A program made the position numbers and the translations under genes. 64,000 bases of DNA from NCBI RefSeq assembly GCF_014650075.1, contig NZ_BMUG01000007.1, positions 372,001 through 436,000 of the forward strand. Reading direction: 5' to 3'. Below the pieces are notes generated by a model, which saw only the letters and a program-made list of their open reading frames with translations, made no database searches and was not told where the DNA came from. This DNA is from Streptomyces microflavus (GTDB lineage: Bacteria; Actinomycetota; Actinomycetes; Streptomycetales; Streptomycetaceae). Numbering within the stretch: the stretch's first letter is position 1; each line of letters opens with the position of its first letter. This document shows positions 7,761-15,600 of this stretch, piece after piece.

Positions 7761-8375
7761 ATGACCCGCATGGATAAGACAACCAAGGCTGCAGAAAGCG
7801 GAGTTACCGACACCCTGACCACGCCGGAGGAATGGCGTGGCTTCCTGGGGCGGTACGACGAGCGGTACATGAAGAACGAGGCTTCCGATCAAGAGCTGGC
7901 CGACCTGCTGGACGAGGACGAGTGGGATCTGCTGGAGGAGGAGGGGCGGCTTGAGCAGTGGCTGGGTGAAGCGCCCTCTTCTGACGAGGAGTTGGCGGCG
8001 GCCGAGGAACGGCTCGGGGTGAGGTTCCCGCCGAGCCTCAGGGGGTTTTTCCTTGCCAGCAACGGGTGGAAGCGGGTGAAGGGGTGGGTCGATCTCGTTC
8101 GTCCGTGCGGCGAGGTCGCCTGGATGCGGGACAGCGATGCCGGTTCCAGCGTGATACGGATCTATGGGGAGGATCCTGCCAACGACGACTACGTGCAGCT
8201 GTTCCGCCGGTCCATCGAAGTCGCCGGAGGCGAGGATTTCTGGCTGCTCGATCCGACCTCTGCCGGGCCCGATGGTGAGTGGGCCGCCTACCTGTTCGCG
8301 CCGAAGTACGGCGATCTGCAGGAGTTCTCCAGCTTCTCCGCGCTGTTCCACGAAGGGTACGAGGACATGGAATGA
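7761..8375 (+). CDS. SMI1/KNR4 (SUKH) family protein
   Basis: The 204-residue, strongly acidic protein contains the SUKH core from about residue 75: EERLGVRFPPSLRGFFLASNG, the family's hallmark helix and turn, followed by strands ending in YGDLQEFSSFSALF. AGGGGC precedes the ATG; a second ATG three codons later is also possible. SUKH proteins are often immunity proteins against secreted or contact-dependent nuclease toxins, but many are solitary with unknown roles. No polymorphic toxin gene is visible next to it, so immunity is only a possibility. Confidence 0.88.
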   Translation: MTRMDKTTKAAESGVTDTLTTPEEWRGFLGRYDERYMKNEASDQELADLLDEDEWDLLEEEGRLEQWLGEAPSSDEELAAAEERLGVRFPPSLRGFFLASNGWKRVKGWVDLVRPCGEVAWMRDSDAGSSVIRIYGEDPANDDYVQLFRRSIEVAGGEDFWLLDPTSAGPDGEWAAYLFAPKYGDLQEFSSFSALFHEGYEDME

Positions 8376-8411
8376 AATGACAGGAAGGCGGGGTCGGGCG
8401 CCCTGTGGGCA

Positions 8412-8429
8412 TGTCACCGGTCGGTGACA
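8412..8429. promoter_or_regulatory. Palindrome upstream of the DUF4232 gene
   Basis: TGTCACCG-GT-CGGTGACA is a perfect 8-bp inverted repeat with a 2-base centre, about 130 bases before the next start codon. It looks like a dimeric regulator site or a short hairpin downstream of the SUKH gene. Confidence 0.4.
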
Positions 8430-8560
8430 GCGCTGTCCGGGAACGGAGACGCCGGGATCCCCGCGGGTCGGGGCGCGCTCCTAGTGGGTGATCCGGAGCG
8501 CAGCAGGAAGCCGGAAAGCATGTCCGGCTCCGGCCATCGACCACACACCCAGGGGATTTC

Positions 8561-9250
8561 ATGTTCGGCAACCGCAACCGTCGCAAGGCCCTCCTCGTCT
8601 CCGCCGCACTCGTCGGCGGCGCCCTGCTGATGACGGCGTGCCAGGACAGCGACGGGGGCGGGGCCGTGGACACCGGTGCCGCGCAGAGCGGTTCGCCCTC
8701 CGCCGGTTCGGAGCCGTCCGCCAGTGCCGATGGACCCGCAGCCACCCCGTCCGCCAGCGCGGGCGCCCCGGACGCCGACCCGTCCGCCTCGGCCTCCGGC
8801 GGCAGGGAAGGCTCCGGCGCCGACACCGGGTCCGGGGAGCGGGAGCAGGTCGGGCAGGTCTGTGGCGCCAACGACCTTTCCTGGAGCACCCGGTCCGAGA
8901 GCCAGGCCGGTGGATACATCCTCGTCATGGCGAAGGCCAAGTCCGGGATCACCTGCGTCCTGCCGGCCGCGCTGCCCACCATCGCCTTCGGGTCCGACGG
9001 CACCGAGGCCGGGCCCGCCGAGCAGTCCGTCGGCAAGGCGATCACGCTCAGCGGGGGAACCGTCGCCTATGCGGGGGTCAACCCGAAGACCACCAACACC
9101 GACTGGGGCAAGGAGCTCGACAGCATCATCGTCGCCATCGGCAACGACGACGCCAACCCGGTCTCCCTGAAGGTCGGCACCATCAACGTCGACAAGCCGG
9201 TCGTCACCAACTGGCACACCGCGCCGAAGGACGCCGTTCCCTTCAGCTAG
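8561..9250 (+). CDS. DUF4232 lipoprotein
   Basis: The 229-residue protein begins with a basic n-region, a hydrophobic segment and the lipobox LMTAC (Cys at residue 27), so it should be exported and lipid-anchored outside the membrane. Residues 30-95 are a low-complexity Ser/Ala/Pro/Gly linker, as usual for cell-wall-spanning lipoproteins. The domain from about residue 100 (CGANDLSWS... ITCVLPAALPTIAFG) matches DUF4232, a beta-sandwich-like extracytoplasmic domain common in Streptomyces; the two Cys may form a disulfide. Function is unknown. It stands alone on the plus strand. Confidence 0.85.
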   Translation: MFGNRNRRKALLVSAALVGGALLMTACQDSDGGGAVDTGAAQSGSPSAGSEPSASADGPAATPSASAGAPDADPSASASGGREGSGADTGSGEREQVGQVCGANDLSWSTRSESQAGGYILVMAKAKSGITCVLPAALPTIAFGSDGTEAGPAEQSVGKAITLSGGTVAYAGVNPKTTNTDWGKELDSIIVAIGNDDANPVSLKVGTINVDKPVVTNWHTAPKDAVPFS

Positions 9251-9264
9251 GGCAGCCAGGGCAG

Positions 9265-9816
9265 CTAGGCCGGAACCGCGTCCCCGGAGCCCGGCTCCGC
9301 CGTGCCCGCCGCCTCCCGGCGGTCCGGCGTCACGGCTTCCGCCGCCACCGGGTTCTGCGTCCTGATGTCCCGGGCCTGCTCCGCGACCCACTCGGGGCTG
9401 ATCGCCGGGGTCTCGCCGAGGACATGGTCGCGGACGAACAGGCAGAACGGGTGGCCCACCGGGTCGAAGAGCACCCGTACGTCGCCCTGCGGCTGGAACT
9501 CCGCCGGTGTCGCGCCCTCCGCCACCGCGTGGGCCACGCCCGCCTCCAGGTCCGTCACCTCGAAGTCCAGGTGCAGCATCATCAGCTGGTCGCCCTGCGA
9601 GGTGAGGGAGGCGGGCCAGACCGGGGGGACGTACGGCTTCGACGTCTGGAAACCCAGGCCCGATCCACCGCCCGGTGGCAGGAGCTTCACCCAGTCCGGC
9701 TCCTCCTGCACCGTCTCCCAGCCCAGCAGGCGACGGTAGAAGTCCGCCAGCTCCGCCGCGTCCGGGGCTTCGAGCACCGTGCTGGACAGGGTCAGGGACG
9801 GTCGGGGAGCGGTCAC
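9265..9816 (-). CDS. VOC (glyoxalase/bleomycin-resistance) protein
   Basis: The GTG at 9816 has GAGGAGG six bases upstream, giving 183 residues. The glyoxalase fold is visible as two beta-alpha-beta-beta-beta units: LEAPDAAELADFYRRLLGWE at the N-terminus and LDFEVTDLEAGVAHAVAEGA in the second half, closing with FDPVGHPFCLFV. A His in LHLDF and the acidic residues of the strands could bind a metal. A C-terminal tail of about 45 residues beyond the fold is Glu/Ala-rich. The substrate is not predictable. Confidence 0.85.
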   Translation of the reverse strand: MTAPRPSLTLSSTVLEAPDAAELADFYRRLLGWETVQEEPDWVKLLPPGGGSGLGFQTSKPYVPPVWPASLTSQGDQLMMLHLDFEVTDLEAGVAHAVAEGATPAEFQPQGDVRVLFDPVGHPFCLFVRDHVLGETPAISPEWVAEQARDIRTQNPVAAEAVTPDRREAAGTAEPGSGDAVPA

Positions 9817-9839
9817 CGTGGGCCTCCTCGGGGCGCAGA

Positions 9840-9870
9840 TGTGCCGGTACGAGTACCCCGTACCGGCACA
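9840..9870 (-). terminator. 11-bp hairpin downstream of citrate synthase
   Basis: TGTGCCGGTAC and GTACCGGCACA form a perfect 11-bp stem around a 9-base loop. It sits 29 bases after the citrate synthase stop (minus strand) and 24 bases before the next minus-strand gene. A factor-independent terminator lacking a T-tract, as is common in Streptomyces, is likely. Confidence 0.65.
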
Positions 9871-9898
9871 TCCACCACCCGTACGCCTACGGGGCCAC

Positions 9899-10999
9899 TC
9901 ACCCCGCGATGTCCGCGTACCCCTCGATCTCGCGCGGGTTCCGCGTGCCGGGGCCCACGTACGTCGCCGACGGGCGCACCAGGCGGCCCGTGCGCTTCTG
10001 CTCCAGGATGTGCGCCGACCAGCCCGCCGTACGGGCACACGTGAACATCGACGTGAACATGTGCGCCGGGACCTCCGCGAAGTCCAGCACGATCGCCGCC
10101 CAGAACTCGACGTTCGTCGCCAGGACCCGGTCCGGGCGCCGCGCGTGCAGCTCCTCCAGCGCGGCCTTCTCCAGCGCCTCCGCCACCTCGAAGCGCGGCG
10201 CCGCCAGCTCACGGGCCGTGCGGCGCAGGACGCGGGCGCGCGGGTCCTCCGCCCGGTAGACGCGGTGGCCGAAGCCCATCAGGCGCTCGCCCCGGTCCAG
10301 GGCACCCTTCACATACGCCGTCGCGTCCCCCGTACGCTCGATCTCCTCGATCATGCCGAGGACCCGGGACGGGGCGCCGCCGTGCAGCGGGCCCGACATC
10401 GCGCCCACCGCGCCGGAGAGCGCGGCCGCGACGTCCGCACCCGTCGAGGCGATGACCCGGGCCGTGAACGTCGAGGCGTTCATGCCGTGCTCGGCCGCCG
10501 ACGTCCAGTACGCGTCGACCGCCTGCACGTGCTTCGGGTCCGGCTCGCCGCGCCAGCGGATCATGAAGCGTTCGACCACCGAGTGCGCCTTGTCGATCTC
10601 GCTCTGCGGCACCATCGGCAGGCCCTGGCCGCGCGCCGACTGGGCGACGTACGACAGCGCCATCACCGCGGCCCGCGCCAGGTCGTCCCGGGCCGTCGCC
10701 TCGTCGATGTCCAGCAGCGGCTTCAGGCCCCAGACGGGGGCCAGCATCGCGAGCGCGGACTGTACGTCGACCCGGATGTCACCCGAGTGCACCGGGATCG
10801 GGAACGGCTCGGCCGGCGGCTGCCCGGGGTTGAACGCCCCGTCCACCAGCAGGCCCCAGACATTGCCGAAGGAGACGTGACCGACCAGATCCTCGATGTC
10901 GACCCCGCGGTAGCGGAGCGAACCACCTTCCTTGTCCGGTTCGGCGATCTCCGTTTCGAACGCGACGACTCCCTCAAGACCGGGTACGAAGTCGGACAT
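9899..10999 (-). CDS. Citrate synthase family protein
   Basis: The 366-residue protein is the size of bacterial type-I citrate synthases. The two catalytic histidines are in [10 protein letters not shown] and [14 protein letters not shown]. The third catalytic position, usually Asp in an NVDF motif, is Glu here (NVEF, residue 298). Citrate synthase condenses oxaloacetate and acetyl-CoA as entry to the TCA cycle; related enzymes make 2-methylcitrate. Streptomyces carries several paralogs, so this may not be the main enzyme. The ATG has AGGGAG at seven bases. It is divergent from pdxH. Confidence 0.9.
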   Translation of the reverse strand: MSDFVPGLEGVVAFETEIAEPDKEGGSLRYRGVDIEDLVGHVSFGNVWGLLVDGAFNPGQPPAEPFPIPVHSGDIRVDVQSALAMLAPVWGLKPLLDIDEATARDDLARAAVMALSYVAQSARGQGLPMVPQSEIDKAHSVVERFMIRWRGEPDPKHVQAVDAYWTSAAEHGMNASTFTARVIASTGADVAAALSGAVGAMSGPLHGGAPSRVLGMIEEIERTGDATAYVKGALDRGERLMGFGHRVYRAEDPRARVLRRTARELAAPRFEVAEALEKAALEELHARRPDRVLATNVEFWAAIVLDFAEVPAHMFTSMFTCARTAGWSAHILEQKRTGRLVRPSATYVGPGTRNPREIEGYADIAG

Positions 11000-11223
11000 C
11001 AGGCGGCTCCCTCAGTTCGGCGGCGGGCGGGCGACGGCCCCTGCGGCCCCGGCGCCCCCGTGCTTCGGCGCCCCGGGGGCCTTCTACAAGGCCCGCCCCA
11101 AGATATTGGCGGGTTCCCACGGAGCGGGGAAGCGTGACATCCGGCACAGGACCCCATTTCGGCGGTGCGTGGTTACGGGACCTCCTCGCCGGGCACACTC
11201 GGCCGCTGCGGCAGGATGGCCCC

Positions 11224-11913
11224 GTGCCCACACCAGAAGGTTCTTCGGGACCCCTCCCCGACGATTCCACCATCGATCCCGCTGCCATGCGCGAGCAGTA
11301 CCGCTCCGAGGACTTCACCGAGTCCGACCTCAGCCCGGACCCGATGGACCAGTTCGCCCGCTGGTTCCGCCAGGTCGCCGCGGGCGGCGTCCTCCACGAG
11401 CCCAACGCGATGGTCGTCTCCACCGCGACCCCGGACGGCCGCCCCTCCTCGCGTACGGTCCTGCTGAAGCAGTACGACGACCGGGGCTTCGTCTTCTTCA
11501 CGAACTACGGCTCCCGCAAGGGCCGCGAGCTGGCCGCCAACCCGTACGTCTCCCTGCTCTTCCCCTGGCACCCGATGGCCCGCCAGGTGATCGTCACCGG
11601 CACCGCCTCCCGCGTCTCCCGCGAGGAGACCGTCGGCTACTTCCGCACCCGCCCGCACGGCTCCCAGCTCGGCGCCTGGGCCAGTGACCAGTCCACGGTG
11701 ATCGGCTCCCGCGCGGAGCTCATCAGCCGGTACGAGGAGCTGGCCGCGCGCTACCCGGAGGGCGAGAAGGTGCCCGCCCCGCCGAACTGGGGCGGCTTCC
11801 GGGTGGTCCCGGAGACCATCGAGTTCTGGCAGGGGCACGGGAACCGGCTGCACGACCGGCTGCGGTATGTCAGGGAGGAAGGTTCCTGGAAGGTGGAGCG
11901 GCTCTGTCCCTAG
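11224..11913 (+). CDS. pdxH: Pyridoxamine 5'-phosphate oxidase
   Basis: This FMN enzyme oxidises pyridoxine or pyridoxamine 5'-phosphate to pyridoxal phosphate, the last step of B6 salvage. From the GTG at 11224 (AGGA seven bases upstream) it has 229 residues, close to the 218 of the E. coli enzyme. The frame stays open 90 bases further upstream to another start, which would add a non-conserved N-terminus. Family signatures are [20 protein letters not shown] (FMN site), [10 protein letters not shown], and the C-terminal [14 protein letters not shown] in which Trp, Arg, His and Arg bind substrate. Confidence 0.92.
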   Translation: MPTPEGSSGPLPDDSTIDPAAMREQYRSEDFTESDLSPDPMDQFARWFRQVAAGGVLHEPNAMVVSTATPDGRPSSRTVLLKQYDDRGFVFFTNYGSRKGRELAANPYVSLLFPWHPMARQVIVTGTASRVSREETVGYFRTRPHGSQLGAWASDQSTVIGSRAELISRYEELAARYPEGEKVPAPPNWGGFRVVPETIEFWQGHGNRLHDRLRYVREEGSWKVERLCP

Positions 11914-11914
11914 G

Positions 11915-11942
11915 GCTGAGGGCCGCTGGACCGGTCCTCAGC
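11915..11942 (+). terminator. Hairpin after pdxH
   Basis: GCTGAGG at 11915-11921 pairs perfectly with CCTCAGC at 11936-11942 around a 14-base loop, starting two bases after the pdxH stop codon. A weak terminator is plausible. Confidence 0.4.
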
Positions 11943-11968
11943 TGGGGAAACGTCCGGGAAACGCAGAA

Positions 11969-12112
11969 ACCCGCAGGCTCTGGGTCCTCCGTGCACAGAG
12001 GAGCCGGCCGGACTTACCGGCGAGCCTGCGGGTCGGTGACTGCTTGGGATTGGCCGGCATCCGGCCATGCACTGCGAAAAGTGCGTGACGACGGGCGTCA
12101 GCCCGCAGTCAC
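11969..12112 (+). ncRNA. Cluster of stem-loops, candidate structured RNA
   Basis: Four structures are packed here. ACCCGCAGGCT (11969-11979) pairs perfectly with AGCCTGCGGGT (12023-12033); between them TCCTC/GAGGA and GCCGG/CCGGC could form two inner hairpins, giving a three-way junction. TGGCCGG-CAT-CCGGCCA follows at 12051-12067, then GCACT/AGTGC at 12069-12084, then a hairpin of two 5-bp stems (GTGAC/GTCAC, CGGGC/GCCCG) with a GTCA loop at 12085-12112. The stretch is gene-free (11914-12319). It may be a leader of the next gene, a small RNA or a complex terminator. I could not match it to a riboswitch class. Strand is assumed from the flanking genes. Confidence 0.4.
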
Positions 12113-12319
12113 CTCACGAGTCCGAGAAGAAATCACTTCCGGAACACCTCCTTTCCTGTGTGCTGAGAAGCCTACGAGCGGCCCCGGCGGCCGTTCAACC
12201 CATTTATTTGGCGAAGTGGGATGTGCGCTGGGTCACGTTCGAGTTGAATGGTCTGACGTGCAGCAATACGCGCGGTGACGCGCGGGGAAACGGCCGACAC
12301 GTTCTGCGGGGGGTACGGA

Positions 12320-13846
12320 GTGGGTGCTTCCAGGAGCAGCGGGACCACCGATGCGCTCGGACCGGACGAGGGCCCCGGCAGCGGGCCCCCGGGAGGCCCC
12401 GGAGGTGGCTCCGGCGGCGGCTCGGGTGCCGGTTCCGGCGGGCCCGTCGATGCCGGGGACACGGGGGAGCCCATGTGCCCCGGACCGCCCGCCTCCGGTG
12501 CCGGGGCTCCCGCCGCCGACTCCGGGGCCGAGCTGCTCGCCGCCCTGCTCGACGGCATGGACGCGGCCCTCTGCGCCTTCGACGCGGGCGGCGCCGTCAC
12601 CCACTGGAACCGCGAGGCCGAGCGCATCCTCGGCTGGTCCGCGCAGGAGGCCGTGGGGCGTACGGGGTTCGCGGGGTGGGCGGTGCGCCGGGCCGACGCG
12701 CACGAGGTGCAGGGGCGGCTCATGTCCGCCATGGACGCGCCGGGGCGCCAGGTCCACGAGTTCGCGCTGCTGCGCAAGGACGGCAGCCGGGTGCTGGTGC
12801 GCACCCAGTCCGCCCGGGTGCTGGGCGCCGACGGCAAGCCGGCCGGGGTGTACTGCGCGTTCAGCGAGGTGCACGCCCAGATCGACCTGGAGCGGGCCAT
12901 CGCGCTGAGCGAGGCACTCCTGGAGGACGCGTCCTGGGGCGTGGTGCTCGTCGACGTCGACCTCCGCCCGACCGTGGTCAACGCGTACGCCTCCCGGGCG
13001 CTCGGCGGCGGCCGCACCACTCTCCTCGGCCGGCCGCTCGGTGAGCTGGTGGTCCAGGGCGTCGAGGAGCTGGAGGCGGCCCTGCAGCATGTGCTCGCCG
13101 AAGGCGCGCCGGGCGCCCCGGCCGAGTTCTGGGTGACGCTGCGTACGGCGGAGGGCGAGCGGCGGCGGTGCTGGCGCAGCGGGTTCCTGCGACTGGCCTC
13201 CCCGCTGGCGGAGGAACCGGTTCCGCTCGGGGTGGGGTGGCTCTTCCGCGATGTCACCACCGCCAAGCTCGCGCAGCAGGAGGCGGACCGGCTGCGGTTC
13301 CGGACGAGCCAGCTGCACCGGGCGGCCCGCGCGGCCGCCGAGTGCGAGGACCCGATGGAGGCGGCGACCTCCCTGCTCGACTTCGCGCTGGCCGGGTTCG
13401 CCGACCACGTCCTGCTCGACCTGACGCCGGGCGGCCTGACGGCGGGGGAGCTGACCGCGGGCGAGCGCCTGGTGCGTACCGCCGCCACGCCCTCGGACGC
13501 CCCCGGTCCGTGCCTGCTGGTAGCGGGCGGCTCCATCCCGGTCCGTTACGGCCCTGGGCACCCGGCCCTCCAGGCGGTCGAGCGCATCGGCTCGGTCCGT
13601 ACGAGCGCGGGCACCGGCGAGGCCGGAGGGGCGGCCTGGGCGGCGGAGCGCCGCTGGCCCCGGGACGCGGCCCACGCCCTGTGCACGGTGCTCCGGAGCC
13701 GGGGGCGGACGCTGGGCGTGCTGACCTTCCTGCGCGCGGCGAACCGGTCCGCCTTCGAACGCCCGGACACGGCGTACGCGGAGACGGTGGCGGCCCGCGT
13801 CGCGGCGGCCGCCGACCTGGCGCGGGCGGGGCAGGAGCGGGGATAG
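12320..13846 (+). CDS. PAS-PAS-GAF sensor protein without output domain
   Basis: The chosen GTG at 12320 has a G-rich Shine-Dalgarno; an in-frame GTG at 12275 is possible. A Gly/Ser/Pro-rich N-terminus of about 75 residues precedes PAS 1 (LLDGMDAALCAFDAGGAVTH... onward), PAS 2 (LLEDASWGVVLVDVDLRPTV...) and a C-terminal GAF-like region from about residue 330 (HRAARAAAECEDPMEAATSLL...). No kinase, PP2C phosphatase, GGDEF or DNA-binding domain follows, although PAS/GAF combinations in Streptomyces usually end in a SpoIIE-like phosphatase. It may act by protein-protein interaction. No ligand can be named. Confidence 0.75.
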   Translation: MGASRSSGTTDALGPDEGPGSGPPGGPGGGSGGGSGAGSGGPVDAGDTGEPMCPGPPASGAGAPAADSGAELLAALLDGMDAALCAFDAGGAVTHWNREAERILGWSAQEAVGRTGFAGWAVRRADAHEVQGRLMSAMDAPGRQVHEFALLRKDGSRVLVRTQSARVLGADGKPAGVYCAFSEVHAQIDLERAIALSEALLEDASWGVVLVDVDLRPTVVNAYASRALGGGRTTLLGRPLGELVVQGVEELEAALQHVLAEGAPGAPAEFWVTLRTAEGERRRCWRSGFLRLASPLAEEPVPLGVGWLFRDVTTAKLAQQEADRLRFRTSQLHRAARAAAECEDPMEAATSLLDFALAGFADHVLLDLTPGGLTAGELTAGERLVRTAATPSDAPGPCLLVAGGSIPVRYGPGHPALQAVERIGSVRTSAGTGEAGGAAWAAERRWPRDAAHALCTVLRSRGRTLGVLTFLRAANRSAFERPDTAYAETVAARVAAAADLARAGQERG

Positions 13847-13942
13847 GAAGCCGAGGTGGCGGGGGGAGCGGGGGCCCGGGGGAGTGGGGTAGCCGGGCCG
13901 CCCGGTCCGGTGGGGGCTAGAGGCTCCCTGGACCCCGTCTCG

Positions 13943-15406
13943 TCAGCGCCTGGATCCGGCGGCGGGCCGCAGCCCCGATCCAGGCTCCGATCCCGATTCC
14001 GGCCCGATCCCGATTCCGGCCCGGGCCCCGATTCCGGCCCGGGCCCCGGTCCCGGCCCGGGCCCCGGTCCCGGCCCCGGCCCCGATCCCGGTCCTCGCCC
14101 CGGCTTTCGCTCTCGCTCTGGCCACGACCCTGGCCACCGCCCCGGTCCCGGTCCCGGTCCTCGTCCCTGCGGAGCTTCGGTCCGTCGCGGAGGTGCCGTC
14201 CCCGGTGACCTCCGCGAGCGTGGCGTAGTACGCCGACGGCCGGGCCTCGAAGTCCGTCCAGGTGGCGAGCTCGTCCGCGTCGGCGTCCGGCCCGCGCAGC
14301 AGGTCGACCGAGGCCTGGGCGAACTGCTCCGTCCAGCCTTCCCGTTCGGCCTCGGCCAGCACCAGGCGCAGCTTGTCCACCGCCGCCAGGACGTTCTTGC
14401 GCTCGCGGCTCCCCGTCCGCAGCATCTCCCGGAACCCGGCCGCGGGTGCGGCGGTGACCAGCAGCGGCTCCAGCCGCGCGGCCAGCTCCTCACCCGCCAG
14501 GCCGGCGCTCCGCGCCTGCGGCCCGGCGTCCACCAGCACCCGCAGCGCGGCGAGCAGCGCCGTGGTGCGCGGTTCGGGGCCGTACGTGTCCATCCGCAGG
14601 CCCATGTGTCGGGCCACGTCCCGGCCCACCGTGTCTGCCGTCCTGTGTGCGGCGGCCACCGTCTGCTCGGCCGCATCCCGTTCCATGCCGAAGAAGTGCG
14701 CGAGCGTCCACGTCCCGGCGTCGAGCACGTCCCGCACGGTCCGGACGCCGGCCTTCTCCAGCTCCGCGGCCCGCAGCCGCTGCTCGGTCACGCCCTTCAG
14801 CCGGGTGACCGGAATCCGGGCCAGCTCCCCGTCCACCAGCTCCCGGTGCAGCGGGGTCCAGGCCGTCCGCACCGCCTCCACGGCCCTGCGGTGGTCCCGG
14901 GCCACCAGGTCGGCGGCCTCCCGCAGCCGCCGCGCCCGGCGGATGAGGCGCGGCCGCACCCCGCGCGCCCGGGACAGCGAGCGGATGTTCCCGCCGACGA
15001 GGGCGACGACCGTCAGGAGCAGCCCGAACACGATGGCCGTGTCGGAGCGGTCCATCCGCTCAGCGGCGGCCCCGCCGTCGTCCTCCATCGAGTACAGCTC
15101 GCCGTGGCCCGGGCCCTCGGCGCGCACCCATCCGGTGTCCCAACCGAGATCCGAGCCGTCCCAGCGCGGCGCCTTCAGGACGGGGTCCCGCCCGGCGTCG
15201 CACTGATAGGTGCCTTTCCGGTCACCGCCCCGGAAGGGGTCGGTCCAGGTGACCGTGCACGCACCGTCGGGCTTCTCGTCGAGCACGGTCAACTGGACCT
15301 GCCTCAGCTCGGGAAAGTCCGGCGTGGTCGCGGAGAGGTACCCCGACCATGCGATCAGCGCCAGCCCGAGGGCCAGCACCCACCGGAACAGAGGCACGTG
15401 TCTCAT
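13943..15406 (-). CDS. Membrane protein with repetitive Gly/Ala/Arg tail
   Basis: The ATG at 15406 has a G-rich Shine-Dalgarno. The 487-residue product starts with a membrane segment (VLALGLALIAWSGYLS), an extracytoplasmic region with two Cys (CTVTW...YQCDAG, a possible disulfide), and a second membrane segment (AIVFGLLLTVVALVGG, about residues 120-136). A long, charged, helical cytoplasmic region with an Arg-rich start follows (RARRLREAADLVARDHRRAV). The last 75 or so residues are a repetitive tail of Gly, Thr, Ala, Arg and Ile encoded by GC-rich hexamer-like repeats. I recognise no domain. It stands alone. Confidence 0.65.
   Translation of the reverse strand: MRHVPLFRWVLALGLALIAWSGYLSATTPDFPELRQVQLTVLDEKPDGACTVTWTDPFRGGDRKGTYQCDAGRDPVLKAPRWDGSDLGWDTGWVRAEGPGHGELYSMEDDGGAAAERMDRSDTAIVFGLLLTVVALVGGNIRSLSRARGVRPRLIRRARRLREAADLVARDHRRAVEAVRTAWTPLHRELVDGELARIPVTRLKGVTEQRLRAAELEKAGVRTVRDVLDAGTWTLAHFFGMERDAAEQTVAAAHRTADTVGRDVARHMGLRMDTYGPEPRTTALLAALRVLVDAGPQARSAGLAGEELAARLEPLLVTAAPAAGFREMLRTGSRERKNVLAAVDKLRLVLAEAEREGWTEQFAQASVDLLRGPDADADELATWTDFEARPSAYYATLAEVTGDGTSATDRSSAGTRTGTGTGAVARVVARARAKAGARTGIGAGAGTGARAGTGARAGIGARAGIGIGPESGSEPGSGLRPAAGSRR
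13979..14165. repeat. GC-rich repeats encoding the protein tail
   Basis: Units based on CCCGATTCCGGCCCGGGCC and shorter CCCGGT hexamers are repeated imperfectly along 180 bases. They lie inside the 3' end of the minus-strand membrane-protein gene and keep its frame open, producing GTGARAGIGARAGIG-like runs. Confidence 0.75.
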
Positions 15407-15600
15407 CCGGTTTCCCCCGTGTCTCCCCCGCAGGACGGCAGTACGTCCGGCGAGCCCAGTATCGGCCGGGCCCGGCCCGCTGAACCAGGGCGGGAGCGGG
15501 CAGTGGGGGGCGCCGTTGCCTTCCTGCTTCCGGCAACCACCGGAGGCGGCGGCGCTTGCTCTGCGCGCCGACACCTCCGGGGGATTGCCGGGTTCCGTCC

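Noticed and set aside
11969-12112. Cobalamin riboswitch
   Set aside because: The GCCGG...CCGGC and GCGGG pattern is superficially similar, but the B12-box sequence is not matched and the downstream gene is not cobalamin-related.
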